Position numbers and translations under genes: made by a program. Below are positions 53,501 through 64,000 of a stretch of DNA of 64,000 nucleotides, in pieces (position 1 is the stretch's first letter; every line of letters starts with the position of its first letter). The notes under the pieces are model-generated. The model saw nothing but the letters and a program-made list of their open reading frames with translations, did no database searches and was not told the origin of the DNA. The stretch comes from Onchocerca volvulus (Eukaryota > Nematoda > Chromadorea > Rhabditida > Onchocercidae): assembly GCA_000499405.2 (NCBI GenBank), contig HG738140.1, positions 7,591,560 through 7,655,559 on the forward strand, in the 5' to 3' direction.

Positions 53501-53890
53501 AATAGTAAAATATTGGTTGATTGATTGATTGATCGACTAGCACATTGATATCAGTCGATCAATCAACAAATTAAAACTTTCGAGAGAAATGAAGCACTAG
53601 ATTTATAAATGATCTCATTTTTGATAACATTTCTCTTTATTTAATCATTCCGTTGAAATTTCAGCATTAATTGACTTTAGCTTAAAATTGGAAGAATTTT
53701 AAATATTCGTATTGTTAAAATTGCTTCTAAAAAAATCATAGTATGGTTATTTTTTGCATATAACAGCCAGAATACAAAAAAAAGTACCATTATTAATGTC
53801 AATATTTTGAGAAATCAATTATTTCCAGGTGAAGAAATGATATCAGCATTACGAACGATGACAGATTATGTGATTAAGAAAAAAGTGTAA
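47567..53890 (+). CDS. Secreted zinc carboxypeptidase A-like preproenzyme (M14A)
   Basis: Removes hydrophobic C-terminal residues from peptides outside the cell or in a secretory compartment. Twelve exons give 444 residues: 47567-47643, 48176-48258, 48538-48694, 49431-49551, 49823-49924, 50114-50215, 50366-50476, 51661-51757, 52413-52615, 52895-52979, 53221-53355, 53829-53890. Residues 1 to about 20 are a signal peptide. The propeptide runs to about 126 and ends in a basic site (KKHRSRR). Zinc ligands are His198 and Glu201 (HAREW) and His328 (SLHSYG). Also present are Arg200, Arg256, Asn275-Arg276 (DANRNW), Tyr380 (equivalent to Tyr248) and catalytic Glu402 (IELR). Ile387 at the position of bovine Ile255 suggests CPA-like specificity. 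Exon 3 begins after GG, not AG (48536-48537). Phase and homology nevertheless fix this junction. AATAAA lies at 54200-54205. Confidence 0.9.
48536..48537 (+). other. Apparent non-canonical GG splice acceptor
   Basis: The propeptide exon must start at 48538 to keep phase with exon 2 (ends 48258, donor gttaaa). The intron end reads tttccgg, where the local consensus would be tttccag. No AG occurs between the last upstream in-frame stop and this point. The next AG downstream is out of phase and would delete part of the conserved propeptide. Confidence 0.6.
48799..48877. repeat. AGAATC-type hexanucleotide repeat
   Basis: About a dozen variants of agaatc/agagtc repeat in the intron after the propeptide exon. 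A translated frame is Glu/Ser-rich, but it is not joined to the gene. Confidence 0.8.
50477..51660 (+). other. 1.2-kb intron of the carboxypeptidase gene
   Basis: It runs between the exon ending [11 protein letters not shown] and the exon beginning DRLWRKTR, a junction exactly where the family sequence continues. AT-rich with no recognised content. Confidence 0.7.
51972..52204. repeat. Direct repeat with 167-bp period in a carboxypeptidase intron
   Basis: A block of about 65 bases at 51972-52036 recurs diverged at 52139-52204. Shared words include tatttaaatgcaacgttg or tatttgaatgcaacgttg, then aaaatttcaaat, then gaagaa.ttgaaac. It is a local duplication of unknown origin. Confidence 0.75.
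53525..53566. repeat. 14-bp hairpin of TTGA repeats in an intron
   Basis: The arm 53525-53538 (ttgattgatcgact) is the perfect reverse complement of 53553-53566. A short TTGA microsatellite extends the left arm. It lies in the last intron of the carboxypeptidase gene. Confidence 0.7.
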
Positions 53891-55750
53891 ATCAATTTCG
53901 TTCTATTGCTGAACCATTCCGGAGTTCTTATTTACCTTCATAAACTCAAGAATCTCATACAAGATAAGGCTGCATGAGAGTTCAACTTTTCCCAACATTT
54001 TCATTGCGCATTTCTTGATGATCCAATTAACTTATTTTTTGTTACAATCTACATAACTTCAAAGGTTTTTCTAAACGTTTTTTTTTTTTTTTTTTTTTTT
54101 TTTAACTTCAGAAGTTTTTCAAACTTAAGAGCTTTGGAAATTTTTCAAGATGATAATGTGTAGTTAAGTTATAAATTGTCCTAGAATACCAAAAATACGA
54201 ATAAATGTGGCATCATTAGGCAGGTACAATTAATATAAATTGGAAACCAAATGACTCTTGATAATCTTGTTTATTCTTCTCTTAATCTATATTAACAGTA
54301 ATGCTGGTGAAAGCAATCTGTAATCTCCGAATTCATATATTCTCAAAATTTCGATAGAAACTGAAAATTAAGAATCGCAGCAACTTCGCCTCATGATATA
54401 TGGATCACTTTTTGTTATTCGCTTTTATTTATATGATTATAAGTTTGGTATATTGTGATCCATTAAGCTTTAATTAAATCATATCGATGAATCCGATGTA
54501 CTCTTGATGATGCCACCATCTTGCTCCATTAATTAAAGGAAAATTAATAATCAGATCGATGAATAATCTGTAATCTATCTCAGCAGAAGTATTGCAATTT
54601 TATCCAACCAAATGCATTTTTTACTCTAAGAGAGAGAATGAAAATATAATATTTATGATGTATTTATGGCTCAAAAGACTTTGCTGTTATTTGTTACTTA
54701 ACATATATTTGGCACATTTTTTACTTCCCAGAATTTCCAAATAATTTTGTATACAAACATCACTTTTTTGTAAAGAAGCACAACACAAAGTAATATAACA
54801 AAATAGCTACCGGGTTACAAATTACACTTCAATAAAGTTTTGGAAAAGTCCAATTCAGTCAGAATTAATTCGTTTCCCTATTCAATATTCGAAAGCCAAA
54901 AAAGATCAAGAAAGAATTCAAATTTCTTCCAATATTGGTAAATGTATAATATGAAATGGAAAACAATTTTAAAGTGCTTTTGAGGAAGAAGCCCGGATTA
55001 CACATATAGTAAACTACAATTACACCATGAAAACATAAACCAAATATACAAGCGTACGAAGCGATTTTTAAGCAATATTTAAGAATTTAAGATAAGTGAG
55101 CAAGCCTTTTAAAACAAAAGATTAAAATGAAAACAGAAATGATGTGAATAAGCATTACTGCATCAATAGGCGTACAAAATACATTATTTAAAAACATATA
55201 AATCTTGGAACTATATACAGCTTGGCTTAACGGTAACATCGAAATAAAAATCAATAAAGCAGTAAAATGCAGCGGAAATATGATCCTAAATTTTGCCTTC
55301 AAATTTCAGATTTCAAAACATAACTTCCCAGTTTAAAGTTCTTCCCAAAAATAATGGAGATTTAACTAAAAATACATAGATTTATAAAATTTGTAATTTA
55401 TTCAGTCAAAAAACATGCTCTTTGAATGTTAGATATGCAGGTTTATTTTTGCCGTATTTTGCAAATCTCATTGCAAATTAATTGTTAATTTATAATTTTT
55501 AATAGTCACAAAGCCACATCTTGCAATTATTTATAATAAAATGATTTATTGCCACAATGGCATACTTAAGAGTAAAGACCTTACAAAACCTTATAAAACC
55601 ATAATATGATAAATTACAATATCTGTAAAAATAGTTCATTTGTCACAGCAGGAAACCCGTAATATAATGAATGGAAACATGTGGAAAATCATGAAAAAAA
55701 TGGGAAGCAGAAAAAAATCTAAACATGTTTGAGAATCACCAACTAAATTG
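53891..55750. other. Convergent intergenic region
   Basis: The carboxypeptidase gene ends at 53890 on the plus strand, and the SPSB gene ends at 55751 on the minus strand. The 1.9 kb between them is AT-rich 3' flank. It contains a plus-strand AATAAA at 54200-54205 and a minus-strand AATAAA (TTTATT at 55545-55550). No gene is seen. Confidence 0.6.
55545..55550 (-). terminator. Candidate poly(A) signal for the SPSB gene
   Basis: AATAAA on the minus strand, about 200 bp past the stop codon at 55751-55753. Its distance is plausible, but chance occurrence is likely in this composition. Confidence 0.35.
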
Positions 55751-58700
55751 TTAGCATTTGTATAGCAAATATTTTTTTAGGCCAATTGGTAACCTCAGTT
55801 CTCGTACTCGACAAATACGTTCCTTTCCTAGATATATCCGAATTGATCGACGGCATAATTCCAAAAGTGTCAAGGGTTCAGCTGTAAACAAAGTAAATAA
55901 ATAAATAAAAATTTGCGTATTTTTGCAAAAGTATGTTAATGTTAAAACGATTGCTTAAAACTTATTTTCCCTTTTTTTCCTTTAAGGAGGTGAAAAGGGA
56001 AAACAAATTTCGAATAATCTCAGATGTTGCCACTCATACTCTTAATAGATAAAATGCCAAGAAATTAATAGCTGAAAAAATGTCTTTCACCGGAAGCAAT
56101 AAAGGCAAAAATCCTTGAAATTAAGCTAATAACTTAAAAGCCCGCTAAATGAATATTGATCAAACTTTCTAACGATGATTTCTATGTGGAGTGACCACTT
56201 TATTTAAAGAAAAAAAAATTTCCAATCTTCCGAGTCTGAAATTTAGTACCATTAAAAACAATATAACAAATTAAATTGATCTTTTTCAAATTTCTGTCAT
56301 TAATGCCACTGAAAAGTCACAACAAATAATATCTACATCATCGAAAAATGACAAATATGAGAACTGAAAATGTATAACAATGTTAAGAATACATTCGCAG
56401 ATTTCTCGGCAGCAACACAACTCTATAATATTAAAGGAATGATCTTTAAAATCCTAAGTTATTTAATTTCTTGATACGATGTTTCCAAAGATTATGCTTT
56501 CGAAGCACCGAAATGTTTTTTAAATAGCTGCAACACAAGATAGTAATTAACAAAATACTAATATCAAAAAAGGAAAGCTTAAAAAGGATAGCAAAACAGA
56601 CACACATTTTCCAATGCTGAAACCTTCCAAACAATAAAAAATATGTAGTTTCAGTTTTAATTAGCCTTCAAATCAGTGAAAATTTCCTTGCATAATAATA
56701 TTGACAGTATGATTGAAATTTTAAAAAATTTCAGCTTTTTAATTCCTTATAAAATTAAGATAATGAAAAACCAATAGGAAACTAACGATCAAGTCCTCCG
56801 AGATATTTCATCGTAATTTCACAATGGCCCCAAACAGCGGAAACAGTTGGATATAGTTCTCGACCCTTCAAACCCGTAAATGCTATACCATAATAATCGG
56901 CATCAGAAGCAAATGCCAGGTATCCTTCGTCCATATTAAGAATACAGTAGAACTGATCAGGTGCCAGACGATTCTCATCACGTAATGCACATTTCGGATA
57001 TGACCAGCCATTTGTATTCTTTGAATCATGATAACACTTATTGCGTACTAAAAAACTTTTCTTTGTAATTCGACTTAAGCAAAACTAGTCAAATATCTTA
57101 GACAGTAAACGATGCAGATCATTTCTGAAGTTATTCTAATGCTTTGCGTAAGACATCATCTCACAACTATAACTTAGTCTTCCTATAGTCAATGAAGCCA
57201 GATAACCAACGGAAGAGTTTTCATTTTTATTTTTTTGTACATAATATTAGAATAAATGCTGAACCATCATTTCTCCTATTTAATCTAATCACTAAAAAAA
57301 GGTTAGGATTGCAGAGAACTTGGAATATATCAAAAAAATGATTATAAGAACAGAGCAAATCACAGCAGATTCTGACAGTACTTGTACAGCTTTTCGCTAG
57401 TGAGCAAAGCCATTTTTAATTGAGGAAATACAACTGAATTCATTTCAAATTACAAATAATTGATTACAACATATATATATATATATTCTTTTCCGTCTTC
57501 CATCGCAGATATAAATAAGAAATAAAAATAATCAACAAAAAGATAAGAAATAAATAAAAAAAAAAAGAAAACCAACTCAAATCCCATCCATATGATTCAC
57601 TATTCGAACCAATAAGTGAAGTATAACCAACAGCATGCAATGACGCCGCTTTCGTTGCTACACCAACTGAAGCATGAGTTCCTCGCTGTCTTTGTGGCCA
57701 TTGAATCTGCCAAACATGGAAACCTTTCGAGAAGCCAATCTTGAAATAGAAAGAATAAAATATTAAAAATGAAAGGTCGTTTAATAATTGAATTTAATAC
57801 GAGAAAATAAGTTTAAAAATTGTTAACAAAAAAGATTGAGTTTACAAGTTATCTTTTATATCAAAAGTTCTTTAGATCAAAGACGCTTCGAGTTAAATAT
57901 CAGTTAGCTAATAACTAAGCCACTCCAGATTGGGCAAATGTCTCTGACGTTTTGTTCACATTTGTGATGGAAATTCTTTTTTGAACAATGAAAAAGAGAA
58001 GTTAATTTTTTATTCATTATTCAGAGAATATCTTGAGATAATTCAATGAAAGCATCATTATTGTTCCCTTCCCTTTGAGCTTGATGCAAGTACTGTTAAT
58101 TTATAGTTTTTTTCGACATTATTTGCAATATAAAGTGCTGGTCAATTAGAATTGATAATTGACTTCGCAACTTCGCAGAATTAAAAGATTCTTATATTTG
58201 AAAAGATCTGTCAAAAAAACTAAATTGAAGTTAAGTATAAGTGCAAAATAATTTATACATCACATACAAAGCACAACTAATTATTCAGTCCTCTTTTCCA
58301 ACCATATTTTTCAAATCCTTACTAAACAAAATATATAAGTAATGCGCGCCATTGCTTTAACAAAAAAAAAAAATAATAATAATAAAAAGAAATCAGCGAA
58401 AACAAAGCACAAAAGGACAAAAATAAATCAATCGACAATTGGCTGCTAGTCGGTGGATGAAAAAACTCAAAAAAAATGAAAAATAACAGGAATTTCCGGA
58501 TTTCACAAAAGATACTATTATAAACATTACTTAATTCACCTTAGCACGAATGGAATCGGTGGATTGAGCAACCGGATGTCTATGGAATGTTAATCGATCA
58601 TCATCCTTAACAAAAATATTCAATGAGCGATCATCTGGATTCCATGCATATGCTTCCATAACTTCACGTGGTGGTGGAGAAGAATTAACGATTTGATCGA

Positions 58701-59324
58701 AACGACTTGGACGGAACATATCCTCATAACAAGTACCCTGGAAAAACTCAATCGGAAGATTTAAAATTTAGTTGATTTAAAATATAATTAATTTATTACG
58801 TACAGCCTACAAATGAAGGCACCGACGCAAGAATCACAATAAATATCTGGAAATTATTATATAGAGGGCCCGATTAAAGTACAATGTGCAACAAAATTAA
58901 GTTTGTTGCTTTTACACTCTGTGAAATATAATGGAGAAACAGACCATAGGATTAGCATTCGATTGGGTGCGTGATCGTGAACTGTTCACCTCTACCACCA
59001 TAGTTGCTGTGTGTGATGCAGAACTTGAAGCGTTACTTAAACATCGCATAGCTAGATTCTGTTCACGTGAAGTACGATACGAACGAGTAAAAAGATGTTG
59101 TCGGCGTAAACTGCTACTGCTGCTACCACTGCTATCAATTTCGATAACAGTATTGCTAACACGTTCTCCAGTCATACTAGATCCAGCTTGTGTTTCACGT
59201 GAAGGGCGCAAAGCTCTACGTGTTGCGACAGTGTGAAGAAATGGCTGCTGTGTAACTGATAGTACCACTGCATTGCTACCACCAATCGCAACATGATGCG
59301 ATGATCCAGTTAGTGATAGCACAT
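55751..59324 (-). CDS. SPRY domain-containing SOCS box protein (SPSB1/SPSB4/GUSTAVUS family), 5' incomplete
   Basis: Substrate receptor of an Elongin B/C-Cullin ubiquitin ligase. Its SPRY domain binds short peptide motifs in target proteins. Exons in transcript order: 59324-58945 (or 58918), 58737-58540, 57739-57577, 57047-56787, 55881-55751. The last four encode 250 residues that track human SPSB1 almost throughout: [89 protein letters not shown]. The SOCS box is present, but the Cul-box LPLP of human reads LRLP. The first listed exon encodes about 126-135 Ser/Thr-rich, probably disordered residues not found in mammals. It has no ATG at its start and follows an acceptor (atcatcag), so a 5' exon is missing. 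A candidate lies at 61400-61490. The donor of the Ser-rich exon is ambiguous, and both options keep phase. Confidence 0.9.
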
Positions 59325-62300
59325 CTGATGATATAAAGAGTGAAGAAAAAAAAAAAAAAATCTTTTGAAAGGAAATTTTATTAAACTATTAAACGAACTA
59401 ATGTCTACTGTATCTAAAGTTGGTGCGACCGGAAATAATTGAAACCAAAATCATGTTGATCTTTATAAGTCCAAAATTCTTGATTTCCTGATTTCCGTTA
59501 AATCATCTCCAAAAGTGTATGTTTATTTCGCAAATTCAAATATCATCAGAATGCTTCTTTTAGATTAGGGTTTAAATCAAATCAATGAATGACAAAAAGA
59601 ACATCTTATGTTTAAAGCAAATAATATTTGATACGGCAAGTGATTAACTTCGAATAAAGACTACAGAACTCATTAAAAAAGGATAATTTTAAGATCAAGT
59701 AATCTATTGAAGGAAAAAAAATTAAAAAAGAGTGAGGAAAGATCCAGTAATCCATTAAAGAAAAAGAGTGAGAAAAAAAAGAGAGGAAGTGAGAAAAAGC
59801 AAGGAAAAAAAGAATGAAGAAAGTGAATAAAAACAACAGTTAAAGTTTTCCCGAAAAAGATATTACGGGAATTCTCTTACTTTAATATGATCTAAAATTT
59901 ACAAAAACCCAACAATATTAGCGACTGAAAAAAAAAAGAAAAAAAGAAACATTTTGACGAAGTGTACATAGCAACATCAACATATATGGAGAATATTAAT
60001 TAATTTTTAGTTTCAGTACTAATTGATTACTGAATGACTAAATAATTGAATGCCTCCTTCTCTTACTCATCATTTTATCATAAAATTACAAAAACCACTA
60101 ATGTGAATATTTATGTCATGGGAAAAAGTTGTAAAAAGATAATATCTCTGCGAAATGATGAGAGAACGATATAACGTTTACTGGCAAATCTACTTTCTCT
60201 CATTCAAAATTGGAACTTGTTAAGGAAACAAAGAACGGAAACTTGTGTACAGAAAAAAGGAAAATTTATTCTTACTGCAAAAAAAAAAAAAAAAAAAAAA
60301 ACATAAAGGACACAATTTCTAATTTATTTGAAATAATAATGGCAAAAGTCCCATTTTGGATTCAACAAAATCGTCATCACTACCCACTCTTCTTATTTGT
60401 AAAATTGCAAAAAATTGTAAAAATAAAGTTTGCTTTGCAAAAGCAAATTTTGAAGGAAAATTAAAAATGCAGCGCTTTTCATTTAATATGATTAACTACT
60501 ATATCTTTGCTTAGGAAGAAAAATTAGCATTTAATCTTGAATTCATCAAAGTGAAGATAAAACTTCTCATATATTCTAGAACAACTGTGATAGACTTAAA
60601 GCTAAAGATATTCATTACCAAAAATGAATTAATCACATATGTCATGTCCAATTAACATCTTTCAAGTAGTCTCAATTAAAATTTAACTGCATAATTTTGA
60701 AACATGTAGAAAGAAAAATTAAAGAATTTTTGATAAATATGGTCGTTGAATAGGTAGTTACTCTCCTTTGTTAGATTAATTTTATTTTTTCTGATTTGCT
60801 CAAATAATTTTGATATTTGATCGTTAGAATCAGACAAAATCTGACTGTTTTACCTGAGCTTTTTCGATTACTTCTTAACCACTTTTCTATGAAATAGAAA
60901 CATAAAACGAACATAATTTAGCAGTGCATGCGTACGTAATATACGGCCTCATGCACATTTAAATTAATATATAAGAATGCGATCCAGTACAACACCTAAT
61001 AAGATCTAGGACGATTCACGCAATCATTTTTAAGAAAAATATTTTGTTTAAAACTTCCCAAATTTAGAAAACGTAATACAAATTTCGTACGTTTAAAATG
61101 AAACTTGATAAAGGTGGTTAAGAAACAGTCAGAAAAAGTTCCAGTAAAACAGAATAAAATTATTCGAACAAAAGTTACCATTAAACTCAATCGGATTAGC
61201 TAATTAAAATTTCATTTGAAAATTATGGGACAATAATAGCGAATTAAAAGGAAAACAGAAATCAGAAATAAATATATATATATTGAGATTGGTAGAAACA
61301 ATAATAACAAAGAAAAAACTTACTCGAAAACATGATATGATAAAGAAAGAAGTTTATTATCTCCAACCAAAAAAGTTTTTCAAATGAAATATGGAAAACA
61401 AGAAGGTCTAGATAAGGATCTGCCACGTCTATTATTCTCTTCATATCCTATCCATCTATTTTGGAAATGATAAGATGTTCTATTAAACATGGGAACCACA
61501 CCATCCTTAACTATGTCTTCATGTATGTTCAAATCAAATATAAAAAAAAACTTAATTTGAAAATTCAAAAATCTCGTAGATCTTTACTGTTATTCGCTTG
61601 GAACACCTTATTCTTTTCATTTTGAGAACATTCAAATAAACTTTACTCTTCAATGGACAAGAAAAGTATAAATATTAGACTGAACTAATCTTGCTAATTA
61701 ATGGCAAAATTGTAAGAAAAGACTGCAAATGAAATATTAAAAAGTGGGTAATGTAAATGAAATATTAAAAAGTAATACGCATATATTAAAAAATTTTGAA
61801 AAAAGTTCGTCAGTTTACTCAGATTTAAAAACAGAAGATCGAAAAATTAAAATTCAAAAAATAAGGCAAAAAGTAAAATTCAAATAATTTCAGAATTTCC
61901 CAATATAAGCAATCGAATAGAAGAAAAGAGGATGCATTATGTTGCTGAAATGTCCAAATTTTAAAATCATATCATAGAAATTTTGCTTAAGAATTAATTT
62001 AGAAAAATGCAAACATACTTTTGATTTGATATGCCCCAGCATTTTTGAAAAATATTACCATATTTTTTTATCGAATCTAAATGTCTAAATTAATAACTGG
62101 TTCAATTCTTGAAATGGTATGCAATAATATTGACATTAAACTTTAAATGTTATCCAAATGTTGAAATGAAACAGAAAAATAATAGCATTGTCGAAAAAAA
62201 GTGCTATGAAAGAATGCTGAAATAACAAAATAAAAAAAAAAAAATTTCAATAATCAATCAAATTTTTTTAATATCAACCTTATTCATTCTCAAAAGTCAT

Positions 62301-64000
62301 TTCCTTTTTTTCTCGAAATGTTTTCAATATAAATTTTTTTGAAGCATCCAAATACTTTTCAAATTCGAAGGAAATAGAGAGATTTGAAAATCGAACTACA
62401 CATACAGTAAGTTTATAACAGTTTGAAGAATATCTTTAATACTTGAAAGCCAAAATCTATTTTTGAGTTATTTTTCTAACAGTTCAATCTTAAATTAATT
62501 TAAAATACCTCAAAAAAGAGGTGAACTTATTCTTTAACATCCATATTTTCCATAGATTTTAAGCTATTCCTATAGCATTTCTGCAAGCTTTTATCGGTAC
62601 TCCTCAGTCACGGTCCCATCAAATCAAAATTAATAATTTTAAAAAATTTCAATAGTCGTGTTAATATCAATGTGCTTAACTCAGTCTGAGCTTGAAAAAT
62701 TACCTCAGACTTGATTTTCAGAGAAAAAATGGCATCTGGATGGCAATTTTTCAAAAATGTGTTGTTTCTATCGAAATCTAAGAAAAATTAAAAATAAGCA
62801 AAGTTCTGGAAATTATTTGAGTACATAAATACTGACCGAAAAAAAAAAAAAAAAAAAACAAAGACGGGATGATGGAATCAGATCAAAAAGATTATTGTAA
62901 AAAGAAAGAATGATATGATTGGCACATATTTGTCGAAGAACTGGAAAACTGATAGAGTCGTTACATAGATAAAATTCTTGCTTTTCCTGGTGACGTAAAT
63001 ACATAAATCGATAAAGTTCTCTAAATAACATTTGTTTAAGACAAATCCATTAAATAAAAGATAATTAAATTACCAGGTAATTTGATTGACTAAGACAGCA
63101 ATATCTTAAATGAGTTTTTCGGATTTCAGTAATAACTTAAGTATTCTTTGTCAATTTGTCCATGAAAAAAACTTTAGCGCAGGCAAAATGGGATTTTTTT
63201 TTTTCATTTCTATATTATTTTGCAAGAAATTTCAAACGAAATTCGATCGAACTGGAAAGACAAGGCAATGATAACAAAAAGAACTTGCATATTTACTACG
63301 GTATCATTTCGCCGTTTTATATTTGAAACTTGTTTCAGTGATGCATTTTCGATTCAACTCCTAAGCAAAGATAAAAATTCAAATTACTCTGATTATTTCA
63401 CAAGCAAGAATACTTGATAATTGCTTCTTCTTACACGTGAAAATTCTTTCTTCTTCATAACAAGTAATTTAAAATTTATGAAAAAATTTCCGCTAAATTA
63501 CAAATAATTAGAAATAATCTTTCACTACAGTAAAAATAATACATTTCTCTCTGGTTATAGATTTTTTATTAAAATTGCTTAAAAATCATAAAGGATCATG
63601 CCTAAATTAAAATAGCTATATTACTAAGAAAATTAAAATGATTCAATCTTACTCAGATGTTTATAACAAAGAAATGTCTTTATTTTTCAACTTCATTTAA
63701 AGTAATTTCGAAAACAGAATTTCGCACCAGCAATTTTTTACTCTAAACACTACCAGTTTTTAGAAAATTTAAAAAATATTATCAATTCTTACATCAAAAT
63801 TCTGCAATGTCCCACCACAAAAGCATCAATTAATTATTTTCTTTATGCAGCAATCAATCATTTTCTGATATAACGGTCAGGCATAATCGAAAAAAAAAAA
63901 AAAAAAAAAAGAAATTTATCTTCCCTTTTAGTTTAAAGAAAATATTGACTTTTATCTCTCCTGGGATTTGTAACACTAATATTGATCCATTCTATAAACA
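59325..64000. other. Upstream region or first intron of the SPSB gene
   Basis: AT-rich sequence without a confidently recognised exon. It should contain the promoter and first coding exon or exons of the minus-strand SPSB gene, or be an intron if those lie beyond the window. Short open frames on both strands are F/K/N-rich. It ends in A-rich tracts (about 63890-63910). Confidence 0.45.
61400..61490 (-). other. Candidate first coding exon of the SPSB gene
   Basis: From an ATG at 61490 on the minus strand, 30 codons (beginning MFNRTSYHF, ending SLSRPS) run to a possible GTTTTC donor. The exon ends at phase 1, as the Ser-rich exon starting at 59324 requires. Composition is less AT-biased than its neighbours. 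The donor is weak and no homologue is known to me, so the link is speculative. Confidence 0.22.

Noticed and set aside
53525..53566. Hairpin as a bacterial-type terminator
   Set aside because: The locus is eukaryotic and the hairpin lies inside an intron, before the last coding exon.
58931..59236. Plus-strand open frame of 101 codons
   Set aside because: It is the antisense shadow of the Ser-rich SPSB exon.
1..64000. tRNA, rRNA, CRISPR array or bacterial operon structure
   Set aside because: No B-box-like tRNA signal with a cloverleaf context, no rRNA core sequences and no spaced direct repeats of CRISPR type were found. Gene structure is spliced eukaryotic.

Overview
This is AT-rich eukaryotic DNA with no bacterial features. 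Genes are split by many introns with GT donors and T-rich acceptors, usually TTTCAG or TTTTAG. Two genes have a strong TTTCAG-like or CTACAG site just before the first ATG, as expected for spliced-leader trans-splicing. The base composition, introns of mostly 150-700 bp and the encoded proteins suggest a nematode, most likely a clade III (filarial/spirurid-type) species. The species assignment is inference.

I rebuilt five protein-coding genes by joining exons in phase. (1) 5422-13966 (+) is a nine-exon, 509-residue secreted protein: a signal peptide, a Lustrin-type cysteine domain and a C-terminal MBLAC1/SWIP-10-like metallo-beta-lactamase fold that has lost most of its metal ligands. (2) 17880-20828 (+) is a six-exon, 259-residue protein I do not recognise. 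(3) 22862-41740 (+) is a 34-exon, 1604-residue orthologue of the Ral GTPase-activating protein beta subunit (RALGAPB; HGAP-2 in C. elegans), complete and in phase from ATG to stop. (4) 47567-53890 (+) is a twelve-exon, 444-residue secreted M14A pro-carboxypeptidase of the carboxypeptidase A type. All catalytic residues are present, but one intron appears to end in GG instead of AG. (5) 59324-55751 (-) is a SPRY-domain SOCS-box protein (SPSB1/SPSB4/GUSTAVUS family) whose first exon or exons lie further upstream and are not firmly placed.

The rest is AT-rich intergenic and intronic sequence. It carries microsatellites, several degenerate tandem repeats, two MITE-like foldback elements (about 2218-2395 and 6505-6924) and compact near-perfect hairpins at 27581-27633 and 44712-44776. 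Genes 1-4 run in the same direction. Gene 5 converges on gene 4, with about 1.9 kb between their stop codons. I see no operon-like spacing and no functional link among the genes. I recognised no rRNA, tRNA, CRISPR array or protein-coding transposon. The points most worth checking are the lustrin plus degenerate-MBL architecture and the apparent GT-GG intron.
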